A program made the position numbers and the translations under genes. The notes beneath the pieces are model-generated. The model searched no databases and was not told the origin of the DNA. It saw nothing but the letters and a program-made list of their open reading frames with translations. A stretch of DNA of 64,000 nucleotides from Neodiprion pinetum (lineage: Eukaryota > Arthropoda > Insecta > Hymenoptera > Diprionidae). This document shows, piece by piece, positions 12,101 to 22,078 of the stretch (position 1 is the stretch's first letter; the number at the start of each line of letters is the position of its first letter). The stretch spans positions 30,482,607 to 30,546,606 of the forward strand of contig NC_060235.2 in assembly GCF_021155775.2 (NCBI RefSeq), written 5' to 3'.

Positions 12101-15100
12101 TCTGACAAATTCGAGGTTCCCTCGTCTTCGGTATATTCGTTTTTTCTTCTCCCTTACAGTTAGAAACGTTCATTTTTATTTTTAGACAACATTTTTTCAA
12201 CATTTGCACATGTATCATCGCTACACCAACGGAACAGAATTAATTTAACGCATAATTTGTAATTTATCACAGAGTATTATATCAATATACGATTGTAGCG
12301 AATAATCGATAAATTTACCTTTACGATTTACCGATCTGCTGAAGTGCTGCATCGTTTAAGATGCGCGGAAGTAGTTCCTGGCTGTTGTGTGTAGTTAGTT
12401 TTTTTTTTTTTGAGGGGGGGGGGGGCATTACACGTACAAAGGATATGCATTGCATATGTTACACCGAGCTCCGAGTATTAAAGATGATCCACTACAAAAG
12501 TATTCGAATTACACGCGAGTGCTTTGAGTACATATACTGGCCGCATAATTACCTATACTCTGCACAGTATAATTACACAATATGATCCAAGGATTTGTTA
12601 GGTGAATTTTATTTCCAATTTTGACTCTGACTCGTACTGTGATTGTTCTATTATAATTATTACTATAATTGTGGTTTTCTTAAACTCTTACCGTCTTATG
12701 TTTATTGCCTTTGTTATTGCTAAAATAAACTACTATTGCTTCGCCGGTATTAATGTACAATAGATATTAATAATTAGATAGATTTTTGACCACTTTTACG
12801 ATAGTTCGTTCAGTTCATTTTAGTGTTAACATTATTATATAGTACTAGTTTTATTGTCATTATTATTTGAATATTTATACTATTATCATTATTCTTATTA
12901 TTATTTCACTTCTGGTTCGAATACAATGTCATGTAACGTACTAAACTCAGACAGTACCGGTTGCCACATACTTATAACAATATGCATGACATCAGCGGAA
13001 AGTGAAACACTGCATGACGAGTAAATTTTACTATATAGTATACTATACTTTAAGATTGGATTATAGGCTCAAGTTTTTATTTATCACGCAATGTACCCAT
13101 CAATGGAGAAAACTGTAAGTTCTTGTGGGTTTTGAAAGTTGTAGTATCCAGTTAATTGCATTTATCATCCAGATATATATGATATACAGATCGCAGACTG
13201 ATATAACATGTCGTATGCATTTTAATTTACACCTAACCGTGATATTTATGAAATTAATACTTGAAGCAAGAAACAAATAAATTTCATCGGTATGTATTGC
13301 TCGTTAATACGTTATATATACTTATGTAACTATAATTTATGTTATTGTACATGTTGTTTTTGTTTAATTTATCAATTTAAGAAAAAAAGCAAGAAGACCA
13401 CTTTTTATTTGATTAACTGTACTGTGTGCCTCTAAAATTACATGATACTTTTGGCAGGTTTTTGTAAAAATTTTGTTTCTCCTAACCCATTGTTTGTTTA
13501 TTTATCACATATCTTATCACCTCGGTGGGGAATATTTTCCTTCAAAATCCGTGAAAATACCGTCGATGAATTTGAATAGTACAATTTTGTCATTTTGTTT
13601 TGAGTTGTTTAATTTTATCAAGAGCTTGTCCATCGCGCTGGCACTGTAAAAAATGACCTTATAATTTTTTTTTCTTTAACTGTCATACAAAATTTTCCCG
13701 ATCAATTTTCAGCATGCCTATCAGAGAAAACGCGCTCAGTAGCTAACAGTAAGCATCGGTACAGTGTCGTCTAGACCCTACATGACCTTACACGCTTGAT
13801 CTGTGTACACAACTGGGAAATAAATTGATCGGCAATATAGCTTCAGGTTATAGTTTAGCAAAAAAATGATTGATTTTCAGGTAAGATTTTTACAAGAAAA
13901 TTTCAGGCTTATCTCATACCCCAGAAACATGCGTGAGTGTGCGGGTTTTGAAAATAATTTCTAAAATAAGAAACAACGTCTGAAATAAAAGTTTCAGTAT
14001 TAGAGTTGCGAGTTTGATATTTGTTCTGCTCACCGACGATACAGTTTTCTCTTTCGGTTGTCGTTTATAATACGGTCTATAAAAATGAAGGAGACGATCA
14101 ATATCGTCCCGTTGAAAAGACTCGTGCGGTCTTTCACGCAAATAGTTTATACCCGGACCAACACCAGCTGTCCGGAACAACTGTGCGAAGTTTATCGCGG
14201 TTCTAAGGCTTCAAAACTCCGAACTTCCTTTCTTCTAATTTGGTCGAGCGATGGGGTTTAGACCACGATGTGTTATAGATCGAAATTATGCTTGGATGTG
14301 CGTAGACATATTTTTGCCTAGTGATTTACTGTCTTGTTTATACCATGGTTATACGTAATCGCGACGTTGACAAGGAGAGGTCCCGCGATAAGACGAACCA
14401 ATTAAACCAGTAATTTTTCAACGAATTCTTGTGTCGAAACCTAGAGATCCGTGTTTCAACGCTTTACTGAACGGGCATCCGTTAGCGAGTAGAGAAAGAA
14501 ATATGCATACATCGGAAACATGCTGTTGCGTTATTTTCCGAAAGCAATTTGACTACGAAACAGAAATTACCTACAATTTCGTAGCCCTTGGGTCAATTGG
14601 CTGTATATGTATTAAGTCTTGAACGGTCGTTCGGTTAAGGGTGTGTAAATTTGTTTTTTTTTTAAATTCAAATCGATCCGTCCCATCGCGCGACCTCACT
14701 TTGCGAGCATGGAAACGCGCCTCTCGATCTTGCTCGCAAAATTACTCAGCCTGTTTATGTCCGTAAATAACGTAAACGATGAACAAAAGGGAAATGTGGC
14801 TGAGGGTGTGTGGTGTGTGGATCAGGTGTCGGCGTGCAGAGATCGGAGTGCCGAGATGATGGCTGCGAGGTCGTCGCCCCGTTTGCTCTGTACCGACAAC
14901 ACCCTGGGCGGCATCCAGCTCGAAACACGACAGCGTCCCGACGCCCGCAACGGAGACCGCGACGCCGGCAAAGGTGCCTCCGCCACTGCCACCACACCCT
15001 CCCTTCGCCACGATACAAGGTATTAATGAAATATTGGGTGGGCATGCTTCGTTAAGGTCAGTAGGGAGAAGGTTGTCACTAATAAATCTCGATCGCCGTA

Positions 15101-18100
15101 TCATCGTCATTACCGATCCACGGATCGATTCACCCTCTCCACCTTTTCTGCATTACGTATAACGTACCTATGTGTGTATGCTGTAACGCGTGCCCAACGA
15201 ATCAGCCTGACGAGTAATTGGCTGTGAAGAAGCGACGTCGGGCCGTTTGATACCACGAGAAAAAGTTCTTCGGCGTACCTGCTTGTCTTCCTAAGATCAG
15301 AAGACCGTCGTATATTCGACTGGATCCGCCTTTCCAGTCAGCCTGGAGTCAATCAGTTCGTAATTATTTAAATTTATGAACTTGTATCACACCTTGTGTG
15401 CGGGACTTCTTATTCACTCGTCCTTTGTATCTGTAATATCAAAGCTTTCGCAGCTCTCATTTGCCACAGCTAAACTTCGCCACTTTTACCATCATTCCTG
15501 TGCAAATTGTTGAGATTTGAGCGCAGAACGTTCGTGGTAATCTATAATCAAGTACGGTGATTATAACCGGTTGTGTGTAATCTAAAGCTCAATTATCGCA
15601 TCACCCACGTCACGTATACAGTTCGCAAATCACTGCAAGATTAATTTCCGTAGATATATTGTACGAAATCATTTAAATTATCATTTTTCAATTCATCATC
15701 AGCGCACCGCAGGCTTGTTACGTAATCATTCGTTACATTGCGTCACATACATATAGTTGCTTGGAGATGTTGGTTTCTTATTGACTAAATTATGCCGCGA
15801 TCAGACCGGTCTCTTGATTATTCCTTGATTAAAATGATGCCGGAGATTTTTCAGCAGGCCATCGCAAGCGATTTTGTAGTCTTCAATTTTGTTTTTTAAA
15901 CCATCTGAATTTTCCCAACCTGTAGCTAATAAATCTATTTCGTTTTATTTTGCTGCAGTTTTATATAACAGCAGCGTTTCGTCGGTCTGCAGGTCAGTTC
16001 GCCTATTTTTGAGAAAAAATATTTTTTGATCGGCAAGGCCTTTCTGCCAAAATGTGCGACAACCTTGTCTCTACGTTGTTTTACTGGCGACTACGGAATA
16101 TCGATTTTTATGCAGCTGGTTTTTCCCGCTGCATTTTGTCTTGTGATCGTAACCCAAGGTTTCTTAATTAATTGTATACAACATTGTACGCGGAATGAAT
16201 TACCGTTGACAACAAATATTTTTATTTCTATCACGATTTGTTTATCAATATTAGTCAATTGTGAGGCATGTAAAATACCGAATTTTATGAATTGCGTCAG
16301 GCGTGTTAGGTATCACAGTTTGGAATTGATATTCAGTTACTTGTTGGGCCTTTGCACGTGATGATACCAATTATTGTACAGTAAACGGACAGAAATATGC
16401 ACAAGAGTAACATGTTACACTGGAGAAAAAGTAACGAGTAGATACGTAAAGTTGTTCGCTGTCGATCAGGCATGGAAACGAGCATTGCGCCGTAGGAATT
16501 GAATGTTTATTATATTTAGTTTCTCTAATTTTTCGTTTCTCTTTTTTTGTTATTATTACCATGTCGCTGGTATCGTAGTAGCGGTAAATTCATATTTATT
16601 ATACACGGCTTGTTGGCTTTATCGCTTTACATTACTTGGCACACTTATATTTTCGCTGCATGCAAAAATTCACCTACATATCATTCAGGCAGTCGACACT
16701 CACTGCAATTCATCGATCCTAATGTTTAATGACGAATGTTATTCCCTTTGGTAAATATACTTTAATGTACAGTCGTGTATCTGCCGTTATATTTCAAAAG
16801 TAGCATTACTCATCTATATCTAATCGTTCGGTATAACGTATCGACACCGGTTGTGAAAAAATAAGTAACGTTCGTTGCAGTCAGGACTATAAACGAATAC
16901 GTATACGTACTGCTGATTGGTTATAATTCAAATTGGCGTTCTTGTTCATGTTTTCAAATTACAAGCAGTGTAAGTTCCGCTTTGAGATAAAAATTTTGGA
17001 GGTAAATAATTTTTATCTCATTAGGGTTATCGTAAACCCTTTCTAAATGAAATGCAAACGGCCTTTTGTTATCTGGAGAAGTTTAATACAGAGAACTGCT
17101 GAACTTCGTACGGAAAGTTAGAGTTCGCAAAATATGGGGAAATTAGTTTGCGATGTTCGAAAAATATTTAGGGAATTCCGGCTTGAGTTTAAAAACTTTT
17201 TTCTTATTGTCAACTTATCATAGTCACTTCAATAGCAATCCTTGCATTGCACCATTCCAAAATTTAAGACTTGACAAATTACTTTCTACATTGTCAATAC
17301 TTTTACCGTTAGTTTCAGAGCGTATAAGAGTGCACGTTTGAGAAATTCTCATTCCTCATACGATCAGCAGTTTTAAAGAACCTCGCAAACAGCCGCAACT
17401 GCATCGATTCTGTAAAATTGCTTAAATTCTACCAATTTCAAACTTTCTACTATACGGATCAATGTAAAAGATGCACTCTCTGCTATAACTTCAAAGTCAG
17501 CAACAACTTGCAAGGATTTTTCAGATCACACGGGCCTTTTGCGTGGAAGATATCGATTTGCGCTCTGTTTGGCGTATGGTATACCATTCCACTCGTTGTC
17601 AGTAAGAAAGCGGGTACTAGTTTCGATTGACATTTTTCACTTTATACCGAAAGAAATGAATCGATGTAATTAAACGATTACGATAATTGGCATTCAATAT
17701 AGTCGCGTAACGTACCCTGGGAGACAGCAAACATTCAAATCCAAGAGAATGGTATCTGATAGGAAGACTATTACAGTTTGGAAAAGAATTTTTTAGTTTG
17801 TACCAAGTATAACGTGAATTAAGTAATGAAAACATTAAAACCGTAAAAATTTGCACGATCACTTCTGCGCGACGATATTCGACATCGCGTCCCCCGTGTG
17901 AGGTACAAAAATTGATAAAATTCGTGCAAAAAGAACCTCGTCGCTCCGGCGCGTCCCGACCAGGCGAAAAGGGGCGTCCCCCAAGAAACTCTAATGAAAT
18001 TATCCCAGGTTATAACGACGCTGGGTCCAGCAAAGCCACAGAGGACCGGAACGTCGGCGCATACGTCTTCGGCGGAGGCCTCGGAGGTCCGGGAGGCCGT

Positions 18101-20641
18101 CGAGGTCCAGGAGGTCGAGATCGAGCCGGAGATGAGAGCCTTGCTGTCCCCGCCGAGTCCCGCCAAGCTTAAAACAGCCGCAGGAACGCCCCCGCACAGA
18201 TTGTGCCTCGAAACGAGCTTCACGTCCCTCCACAGACCCCCAGAGTTTCACCGGGACGCGGGGCGCCTGCAACCCAGCCAAGTCTCGAGAGGGCTGCGCT
18301 GGGAATACGTCGGTGCTGTTCCGAGATCGAACGATGGAAAATTGTAAGAACCGGAAGCTCCGTTATACCCGAAATCTCGAGGCGGCAGGCACCGAGGCGG
18401 TCCCGCATCCCCGTATAAACTACAAACTGCGCACGTACTTACGATTAGGATCTAGAATCATTCTTCGTACACGCGGTTTAACGCGCCTTTGGCGAATGAT
18501 CTTTTTTACTTTTCCTTCTTTATTTTTCTGTCGAATCACCATCGGGCGTAATGAGACGAGATTTCTTAGCAACCTTCTTACCGTTTTCGCTGCAACCCTG
18601 AGTAACCTACTCGTATCTCGCGTGCTCTTCGACCGAATTAACACTCCTTTCTACAGATCCCGAAACTTGGGAGAGTGGGACAACATTCGAGCTTTGGCAC
18701 CCTTGGCCACGCCGGAAACTCTGTCCGAAGCCTCGAGCGATCCTCCGTCCCCGGTTCCTCCCCCGCGGCCGATGAGGCGGACGCCAAAGATTCCTGGCAA
18801 TTTATCTACCGCCGCTGATGACCTCAAGAATAATCTACACTTTGCGATGTTGTCCGCTAAGAATTACTTCCTCAAGGAGGAAACTAACGGCAGTCATAGC
18901 AGCGGAAACAGCGAGGCGAGCTATGAGAGCGCCAAAAGTCTCGGCGCCGGAATTCCTCCTCCGGTACCGAGGAGAAGAGATTCGGTCATTGTCAGGAGGT
19001 ATAATTAGACATTCCCGTTATTTGTTTCTTTTTGTTGGTACCGCACTGATGTCGTGATTTGCGTGCTGTAAGTGAAATAAAATTGGAATATATAGGATTT
19101 TCTGGACAGATTTTATATAGCTGCAGGTATATAGTTTCGTGCGCAAAAGTATACAGAAATCAGCGAGTATAATAACTCGACGCAAGAAATGGTGGTTAGA
19201 TGTAGCTTACCGCAAAAAGGTTCGATCTGCAAATTATATGGCTCTGTACTAAGTCATTAAATAGTCGTTAACGTTTATTAGGAGGGTACTAGATCAATTG
19301 TTTCCTGTTTGAACATGTTAAATTTTAAGCACTAAGAAATACCGGGTTCCAGATGATCTAGAATTATGTAATTGAAACGTCAGGTTCTCTGACACACGCG
19401 CAATATATTAAAACGTACACGTATACGAGCAATTATATAAATAGGTATACTTTCTTCGAGTTGGTCGGGAAGCGTTCGGTTAAAACGCACGTGTTGTATA
19501 ATATTATCTCGAAAAGCTTGAAACAGACTGATTCAAGTATACAAATGTATGCAACTTTCAATCACGTTACAAAATTCGGTACATACTTATTATACATACG
19601 AATGTTGTATGTTAATGTTGCAACGGAGCAGAAAAAAGAAAACATTTCTATTTTGCCAGAGAACATAGAATTTGTACTGCAGCCTGCTGCAGGGATGATA
19701 TTTCTGAAAACTCGTCCTCGCCATCCTCGAGAATATCTCACACTTCGCCTAGGGTCCAAGATGACTTCGCCAAGGAGGAACACGACACAAACGGATCGAG
19801 TTTAGACTTTTACGAAGCACAGGTAAGACCCCAAACATCGTGTATCGTAATATTACATCACGGTAGGGTGACAAAAACGTTAAACTTGTCAGTTCTCGGC
19901 TGTAACTAGTTTCTACGTCACTGAGAAAAATTTCATTTGTTCTAGTAACTAGAAAAATTCAGTAAAACAGGTATCGTTAAAAACACCGTTTAAATATTAT
20001 TGTGATTACGAAAAACGAGGTAAGCGTAACCATTTTGCGCTATTGTCGATTCTTTTTTCGTAATTGCAAGGCAAAATCGGTTTGTTCGGTTTACTCTACT
20101 TTTTCAGTCAAATAAGGCTTTAACATCAATTTATCGTTGCACAAGCGTTAAGTTATCGCAACAGTTACAAGAGAATATAGTAACAGTGATCGTAATGAGA
20201 AAGAATAGCAACGGATAATAGAATTTCCGGTAACAGCTAGAAAACTAATTTTCATTTTCTACCTAGAACTATATTTTTCGATTGTGGTAAAAAAAGAAAA
20301 TAGTTAAGGACTGAGCGGTAACTGGAACTAAAAATTTCCCTCAGTGTACGATACAATTGTAGGATTCGTTCGGCCAACGGGAAAGCAGCAACGAAGTCTT
20401 TCTGAGCGTCCGGAGTTCCCCGGAGTGCAAGGGTCTGATGACGCCGGCGGTCGACCTGGGGGTCGAATGGAAACGGAAATTTGATCCTCCGAGACTCGGC
20501 GGAGACGCCTCCCTGCCCCTTCTTCACGGCCTGTCGCCGACGCCTCCTCACGCGCAGCACAATTCGCCTTTCTTCAACGCGAAACGAAAGAAGTACGTTT
20601 ACCCGATCACGATGGTCGGCAGGGGTGAAAGTAGTGTATAG
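2980..20641 (+). CDS. inaE: sn-1-specific diacylglycerol lipase (DAGL-alpha / inaE type), 15 exons, 5' end missing
   Basis: Seen: fifteen exons with GT-AG borders whose phases all agree. They encode about 1021 residues (long form) after a missing N-terminus. Order: membrane segments (exons 1-3), a linker with CRLLFCCMG, the DAGL signature FFRDLDVVPSDVVAGLVLL, a Cys-rich insert, the lipase fold with nucleophile motif GHSLGAG (exon 8), Asp in VVGKDVVPRIG, His in GRIIHVVRHH (exon 9), then a long low-conservation tail. Known for the family: these match the human DAGL-alpha triad Ser472/Asp524/His650; the enzyme cuts diacylglycerol at sn-1 to give 2-monoacylglycerol at the plasma membrane, and fly inaE supports phototransduction. 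The first coding exon, which normally starts MPG, was not found upstream and is probably outside the window. Confidence in the family is very high; the DAGL-alpha rather than beta assignment rests on the long tail and DPTRGTHQFG-type context. Confidence 0.95.
3192..7034 (+). other. DAGL intron 1 (3.8 kb)
   Basis: No exon could be supported here. It contains GA microsatellites (about 5562-5584 and 6068-6101), an AT microsatellite (about 6621-6658) and ordinary AT-rich sequence. The several open frames of 60-100 codons have no recognisable domains and no consistent splice sites. Confidence 0.6.
7035..7136 (+). CDS. inaE: DAGL window exon 2: third membrane segment
   Basis: Acceptor tttacag, donor g|gtgagt; phase 1 in and out (102 nt). 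Encodes a membrane helix (VMIVEMGWLCAGIAWLV) and the conserved extracellular HYSTCP region. Too short to appear as a long open frame. Confidence 0.9.
7360..7549 (+). CDS. inaE: DAGL window exon 3: fourth membrane segment and basic linker
   Basis: Acceptor gcgatcag, donor cg|gtaata; phase 1 in, 2 out. Encodes GLVISNWCVLASVLVTVWC (membrane helix), then a basic cytoplasmic linker WVKMKKYQRSMREAETR followed by a Gly/Arg-rich stretch. The linker may be longer than in vertebrates, so an alternative donor inside it is possible. Confidence 0.9.
7718..7802 (+). CDS. inaE: DAGL window exon 4: CRLLFCCMG segment
   Basis: Acceptor aagtgcag behind a strong polypyrimidine tract, donor agg|gtgagt; phase 2 in, 0 out. 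Encodes SWDNRCRLLFCCMGNSDRNR, a near-invariant DAGL signature whose adjacent cysteines are plausible acylation sites (inference). Confidence 0.9.
7920..8248 (+). CDS. inaE: DAGL window exon 5: DAGL signature block
   Basis: Acceptor catgcgcag, donor ag|gtaaga; phase 0 in, 2 out. Encodes SFADIARLLSDFFRDLD and VVPSDVVAGLVLL, then the HYMHFALAAYGWP motif at the start of the lipase fold. The following intron (8249-8592) is AT-rich with nothing recognisable. Confidence 0.95.
8593..8788 (+). CDS. inaE: DAGL window exon 6: Cys-rich insert and first lipase strands
   Basis: Acceptor tttcccag, donor aag|gtacga; phase 2 in, 0 out. Begins with a Cys-rich stretch (LRCGCFPCRR, then DDNCCQCNYAA) and ends with HVDVGETPFFVALDYTRKK, the strand before the oxyanion region. 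Mammalian DAGLs have a similar Cys-rich insert here. Confidence 0.93.
8906..9094 (+). CDS. inaE: DAGL window exon 7: VVSIRGTLS lipase core
   Basis: Acceptor atccag, donor aaa|gtcagt; phase 0 both ends. Encodes VVVSIRGTLSMKDVITDLNA (lipase class-3-like oxyanion strand) and HKGMVQAAEYI. The next intron (9095-9307) is 213 nt with no stop in this frame, so the exon reads open into exon 8. Confidence 0.93.
9308..9598 (+). CDS. inaE: DAGL window exon 8: catalytic Ser and Asp
   Basis: Acceptor tcccgcag, donor aag|gtagag; phase 0 both ends. Encodes the nucleophile elbow LTLVGHSLGAGTAAILA (catalytic Ser), the FAPPGGLLS motif and VVVGKDVVPRIG (catalytic Asp). All match the family. Confidence 0.96.
9767..9996 (+). 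CDS. inaE: DAGL window exon 9: catalytic His region
   Basis: Acceptor ttctctcag, donor ga|gtgagt; phase 0 in, 2 out. Starts WKTIACSVMCCGCG, has a flexible region, then PLYPPGRIIHVVRHH with the catalytic His. The flexible part corresponds to the regulatory-loop region of mammalian DAGL and is shorter here. The following intron (9997-10357) shows nothing else. Confidence 0.93.
10358..10381 (+). CDS. inaE: DAGL window exon 10: 24-nt microexon
   Basis: Acceptor tttatag, donor g|gtatgt. It enters and leaves in phase 2, so including or skipping it keeps the frame. It adds EQKYESRW between HHTNKNE and QVLRKREPVYQALW. Too short for any ORF caller. Support is splice-site quality and exact phase; I cannot confirm it by alignment. 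The next intron (10382-11648) holds nothing recognisable. Confidence 0.65.
11649..12087 (+). CDS. inaE: DAGL window exon 11, with alternative short-isoform C-terminus
   Basis: Acceptor aattacag, phase 2 in. The conserved part QVLRKREPVYQALWAGPCDF through DEVLISPVMIQDHMPD ends NALNK at 11781, followed by donor gtaagc. Splicing there joins exon 12 in phase 0 (long form). Read-through continues 101 Ser/Pro-rich codons to TGA at 12087 (short form of about 761 residues plus the missing N-terminus). Drosophila inaE is known to make short and long isoforms, which supports both readings. Confidence 0.88.
12088..18008 (+). other. DAGL intron between short-form stop and long-form exon 12
   Basis: The long-form intron runs from 11782 to 18008. 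From 12400 it has a poly-T/poly-G run, then AT-rich sequence with ATT-type low complexity (12640-12910). A GC-rich, stop-poor island sits at about 14800-15020. A perfect 13-bp hairpin is at 16983-17020. No further exon could be joined in phase. Confidence 0.55.
12724..12729 (+). terminator. Polyadenylation signal candidate for the short DAGL isoform
   Basis: An AATAAA lies about 640 nt after the short-form stop, in AT-rich 3'-UTR-like sequence. A second AATAAA is at 13276-13281. The hexamer is common in AT-rich DNA, so this is suggestive only. Confidence 0.35.
18009..18343 (+). CDS. inaE: DAGL window exon 12 (long isoform tail)
   Basis: Acceptor ttatcccag, donor aaaatt|gtaaga; phase 0 in, 2 out. 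Encodes a low-conservation, acidic and Ser/Pro-rich cytoplasmic tail (VITTLGPAKPQRT, ALLSPPSPAKLKTAAGTPPH). GC-rich compared with its surroundings, as the other exons are. The 313-nt intron after it (18344-18656) holds nothing else. Confidence 0.82.
18657..18998 (+). CDS. inaE: DAGL window exon 13 (long isoform tail, proline-rich)
   Basis: Acceptor ttctacag, donor ag|gtataa; phase 2 in and out. Encodes LATPETLSEASSDPPSPVPP, a stretch of SH3-ligand-like proline motifs (PPPVPRRRDS) and a conserved-looking DDLKNNLHFAMLSAKNYF helix. Without splicing, the frame stops at 19008 (RRYN), giving another possible end. Confidence 0.82.
19693..19822 (+). CDS. inaE: DAGL window exon 14 (long isoform tail)
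   Basis: Acceptor ctgctgcag, donor cag|gtaaga; phase 2 in, 0 out. Encodes DDISENSSSPSSRISHTSP and ends SLDFYEAQ. The ORF that covers it in another frame is a shadow. The 694-nt intron before it (18999-19692) and the 540-nt one after it (19823-20362) are AT-rich with nothing recognisable. Confidence 0.75.
20363..20641 (+). CDS. inaE: DAGL window exon 15 (long isoform C-terminus)
   Basis: Acceptor aattgtag, phase 0 in, stop TAG at 20641. Encodes SSNEVFLSVRSSPECKGLMT, a Pro-rich HGLSPTPPHAQHNSPFFNAK stretch and the C-terminus YPITMVGRGESSV, which could be a PDZ-type ligand (inference). The 147-codon open frame on the opposite strand is its shadow. Confidence 0.82.
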   Translation, partial: DSFGQRESSNEVFLSVRSSPECKGLMTPAVDLGVEWKRKFDPPRLGGDASLPLLHGLSPTPPHAQHNSPFFNAKRKKYVYPITMVGRGESSV

Positions 20642-20726
20642 TGTATCGCCGTTAGAAAATGGGACCATTTGTAATTTAGTATAATCAGAGCGCAATAGAC
20701 GATAAAACTGAACATGGCAGTTATGA

Positions 20727-20751
20727 AATAAAGAAAATGAAGATAAATAAA
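20727..20751 (+). terminator. Polyadenylation signals of the long DAGL transcript
   Basis: Two AATAAA hexamers, at 20727-20732 and 20746-20751, lie about 85-110 nt after the long-form stop. Confidence 0.5.
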
Positions 20752-22020
20752 AAATTAACGATGCCGATAATGATGTATTTAAATGAGAAGCATTAACGAT
20801 TATATGTATAACAGATTATATATAATAATACAAAGTGTGAAAGAATGAGTGACAAACATTTTATAGAAACTACAACAGATTTTTTTTAATAACATAAAAT
20901 TTTTATGGTTACCATTCGTTTGATTCTGATTATCGAACGGAATAGTGCTTCCGGATCTCGTAGATTCTTTACTTTCTCGTAAACATGTGTAATACGTTGA
21001 TGTAGTGAAATAATAGATTACGGTTGTGACGGCATTTATTCGATTTCAAATTCAATTGTGTGGTAAATTATTCTTTTGTCACTCGGTTAAAGTAGTGTAG
21101 AATTTGAAAAAAAACGTTTAATGATTGGTTTTGATTATTAAAGAAAAATTACTAAACGATTAAATCTGTTAAGAACACAAAAAAAAAATATTAAAAGAAA
21201 CATGTTTACTTCGCATATTGTGATGAAAATGTCATAATTCAAATGATATGCGAGAGACGAATGATATGAGTATGACACTCAAGTAGAGATAAAATGTACC
21301 TAATTATATTAAATAATTAACACATAAATTTTAAAGCCATTGTACCTATATAAAGAAAGAGAGGGAGAGAGGTTGAGAAAGAGAGGGAAAAAAAAATAAT
21401 AAACAAAGCAAACCTATACCACGTAGTAACGCATTTATACGTTTTAGCTGAAGAAAAAAACGTCTCAAAACCATCATAAGATATTGCAAATAATAAATGA
21501 GATTAGTTTAGAGACAAATAGAGTGCTGTTACGTGTTATCATGAGTATTGGGCGAAGAATAAATTTTTATGAAATAAAAACCCGAATCGAATCGGTAGAA
21601 TTCAGAATTTGAAAACGAAATTCGAATAATACGCTGTTTCCCTCTCTAGCCGAGGAGCATTCTGGGAGTTCATTTACGATTAACTGCTGCTGCCGTCGCG
21701 GGCAGCAAACGAACGTAAAACCTAACCTCAAATCGATGTACTCAAATATAGCGGTTAGAATTACATTTTAGTGTCGTGTCGGAGTTGATTTTTATTTGAA
21801 AGAGACTTGTTTGACGAATTTTTGTATCTAAAAGTTGATTCATTTTGTGAAAATCTACAAGTCAGTTCCGCTCTGCATCGTTGAAACGTTCATTCAACAC
21901 TTCAAAACATTCGACAAGCCTTTCGATAAACATTGTCCCGACAATTGTGCATTGTTTCTTCAACAAAAATGAACTCACTGCCCTTGTAATTGCGCAATGC
22001 TGATGTTATGATGCACCAGA
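20752..22020. other. Intergenic region between DAGL and the Ig/LDLa gene
   Basis: AT-rich 3'-flank until about 21640, with a small GAGA-like stretch (21355-21390). From 21650 a GC-richer patch probably holds the promoter and 5' UTR of the next gene. Confidence 0.5.
21657..21730 (+). promoter_or_regulatory. Candidate promoter of the Ig/LDLa gene
   Basis: Contains GCATTCTGGGAGTT (21658-21671), close to the reverse complement of the ZNF143/Staf element, and CCTAACCT (21721-21728) next to a GC-rich patch, about 300 nt before the start codon. A regulatory role is inferred from sequence and position only. Confidence 0.35.
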
Positions 22021-22078
22021 ATGCAGTATATCACTGCATTCGTACTGATCCTTTTGTGGACGGTGAAAAAGCTACAAT
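22021..22078 (+). CDS. Ig/LDLa gene exon 1: signal peptide
   Basis: ATG followed by a hydrophobic core and donor t|gtgagt (phase 1). The start is chosen because it gives a signal peptide and joins exon 2 in phase as LQC; a nearby ATG pair at about 22008 is out of frame. Confidence 0.75.

Noticed and set aside
14742..15110. Minus-strand Gly/Val-rich ORF
   Set aside because: Probably the antisense of the GC-rich island; no domain or splice partner.
20252..20695. 147-codon minus-strand ORF
   Set aside because: It is antisense to the last DAGL exon, which has better splice and composition support.
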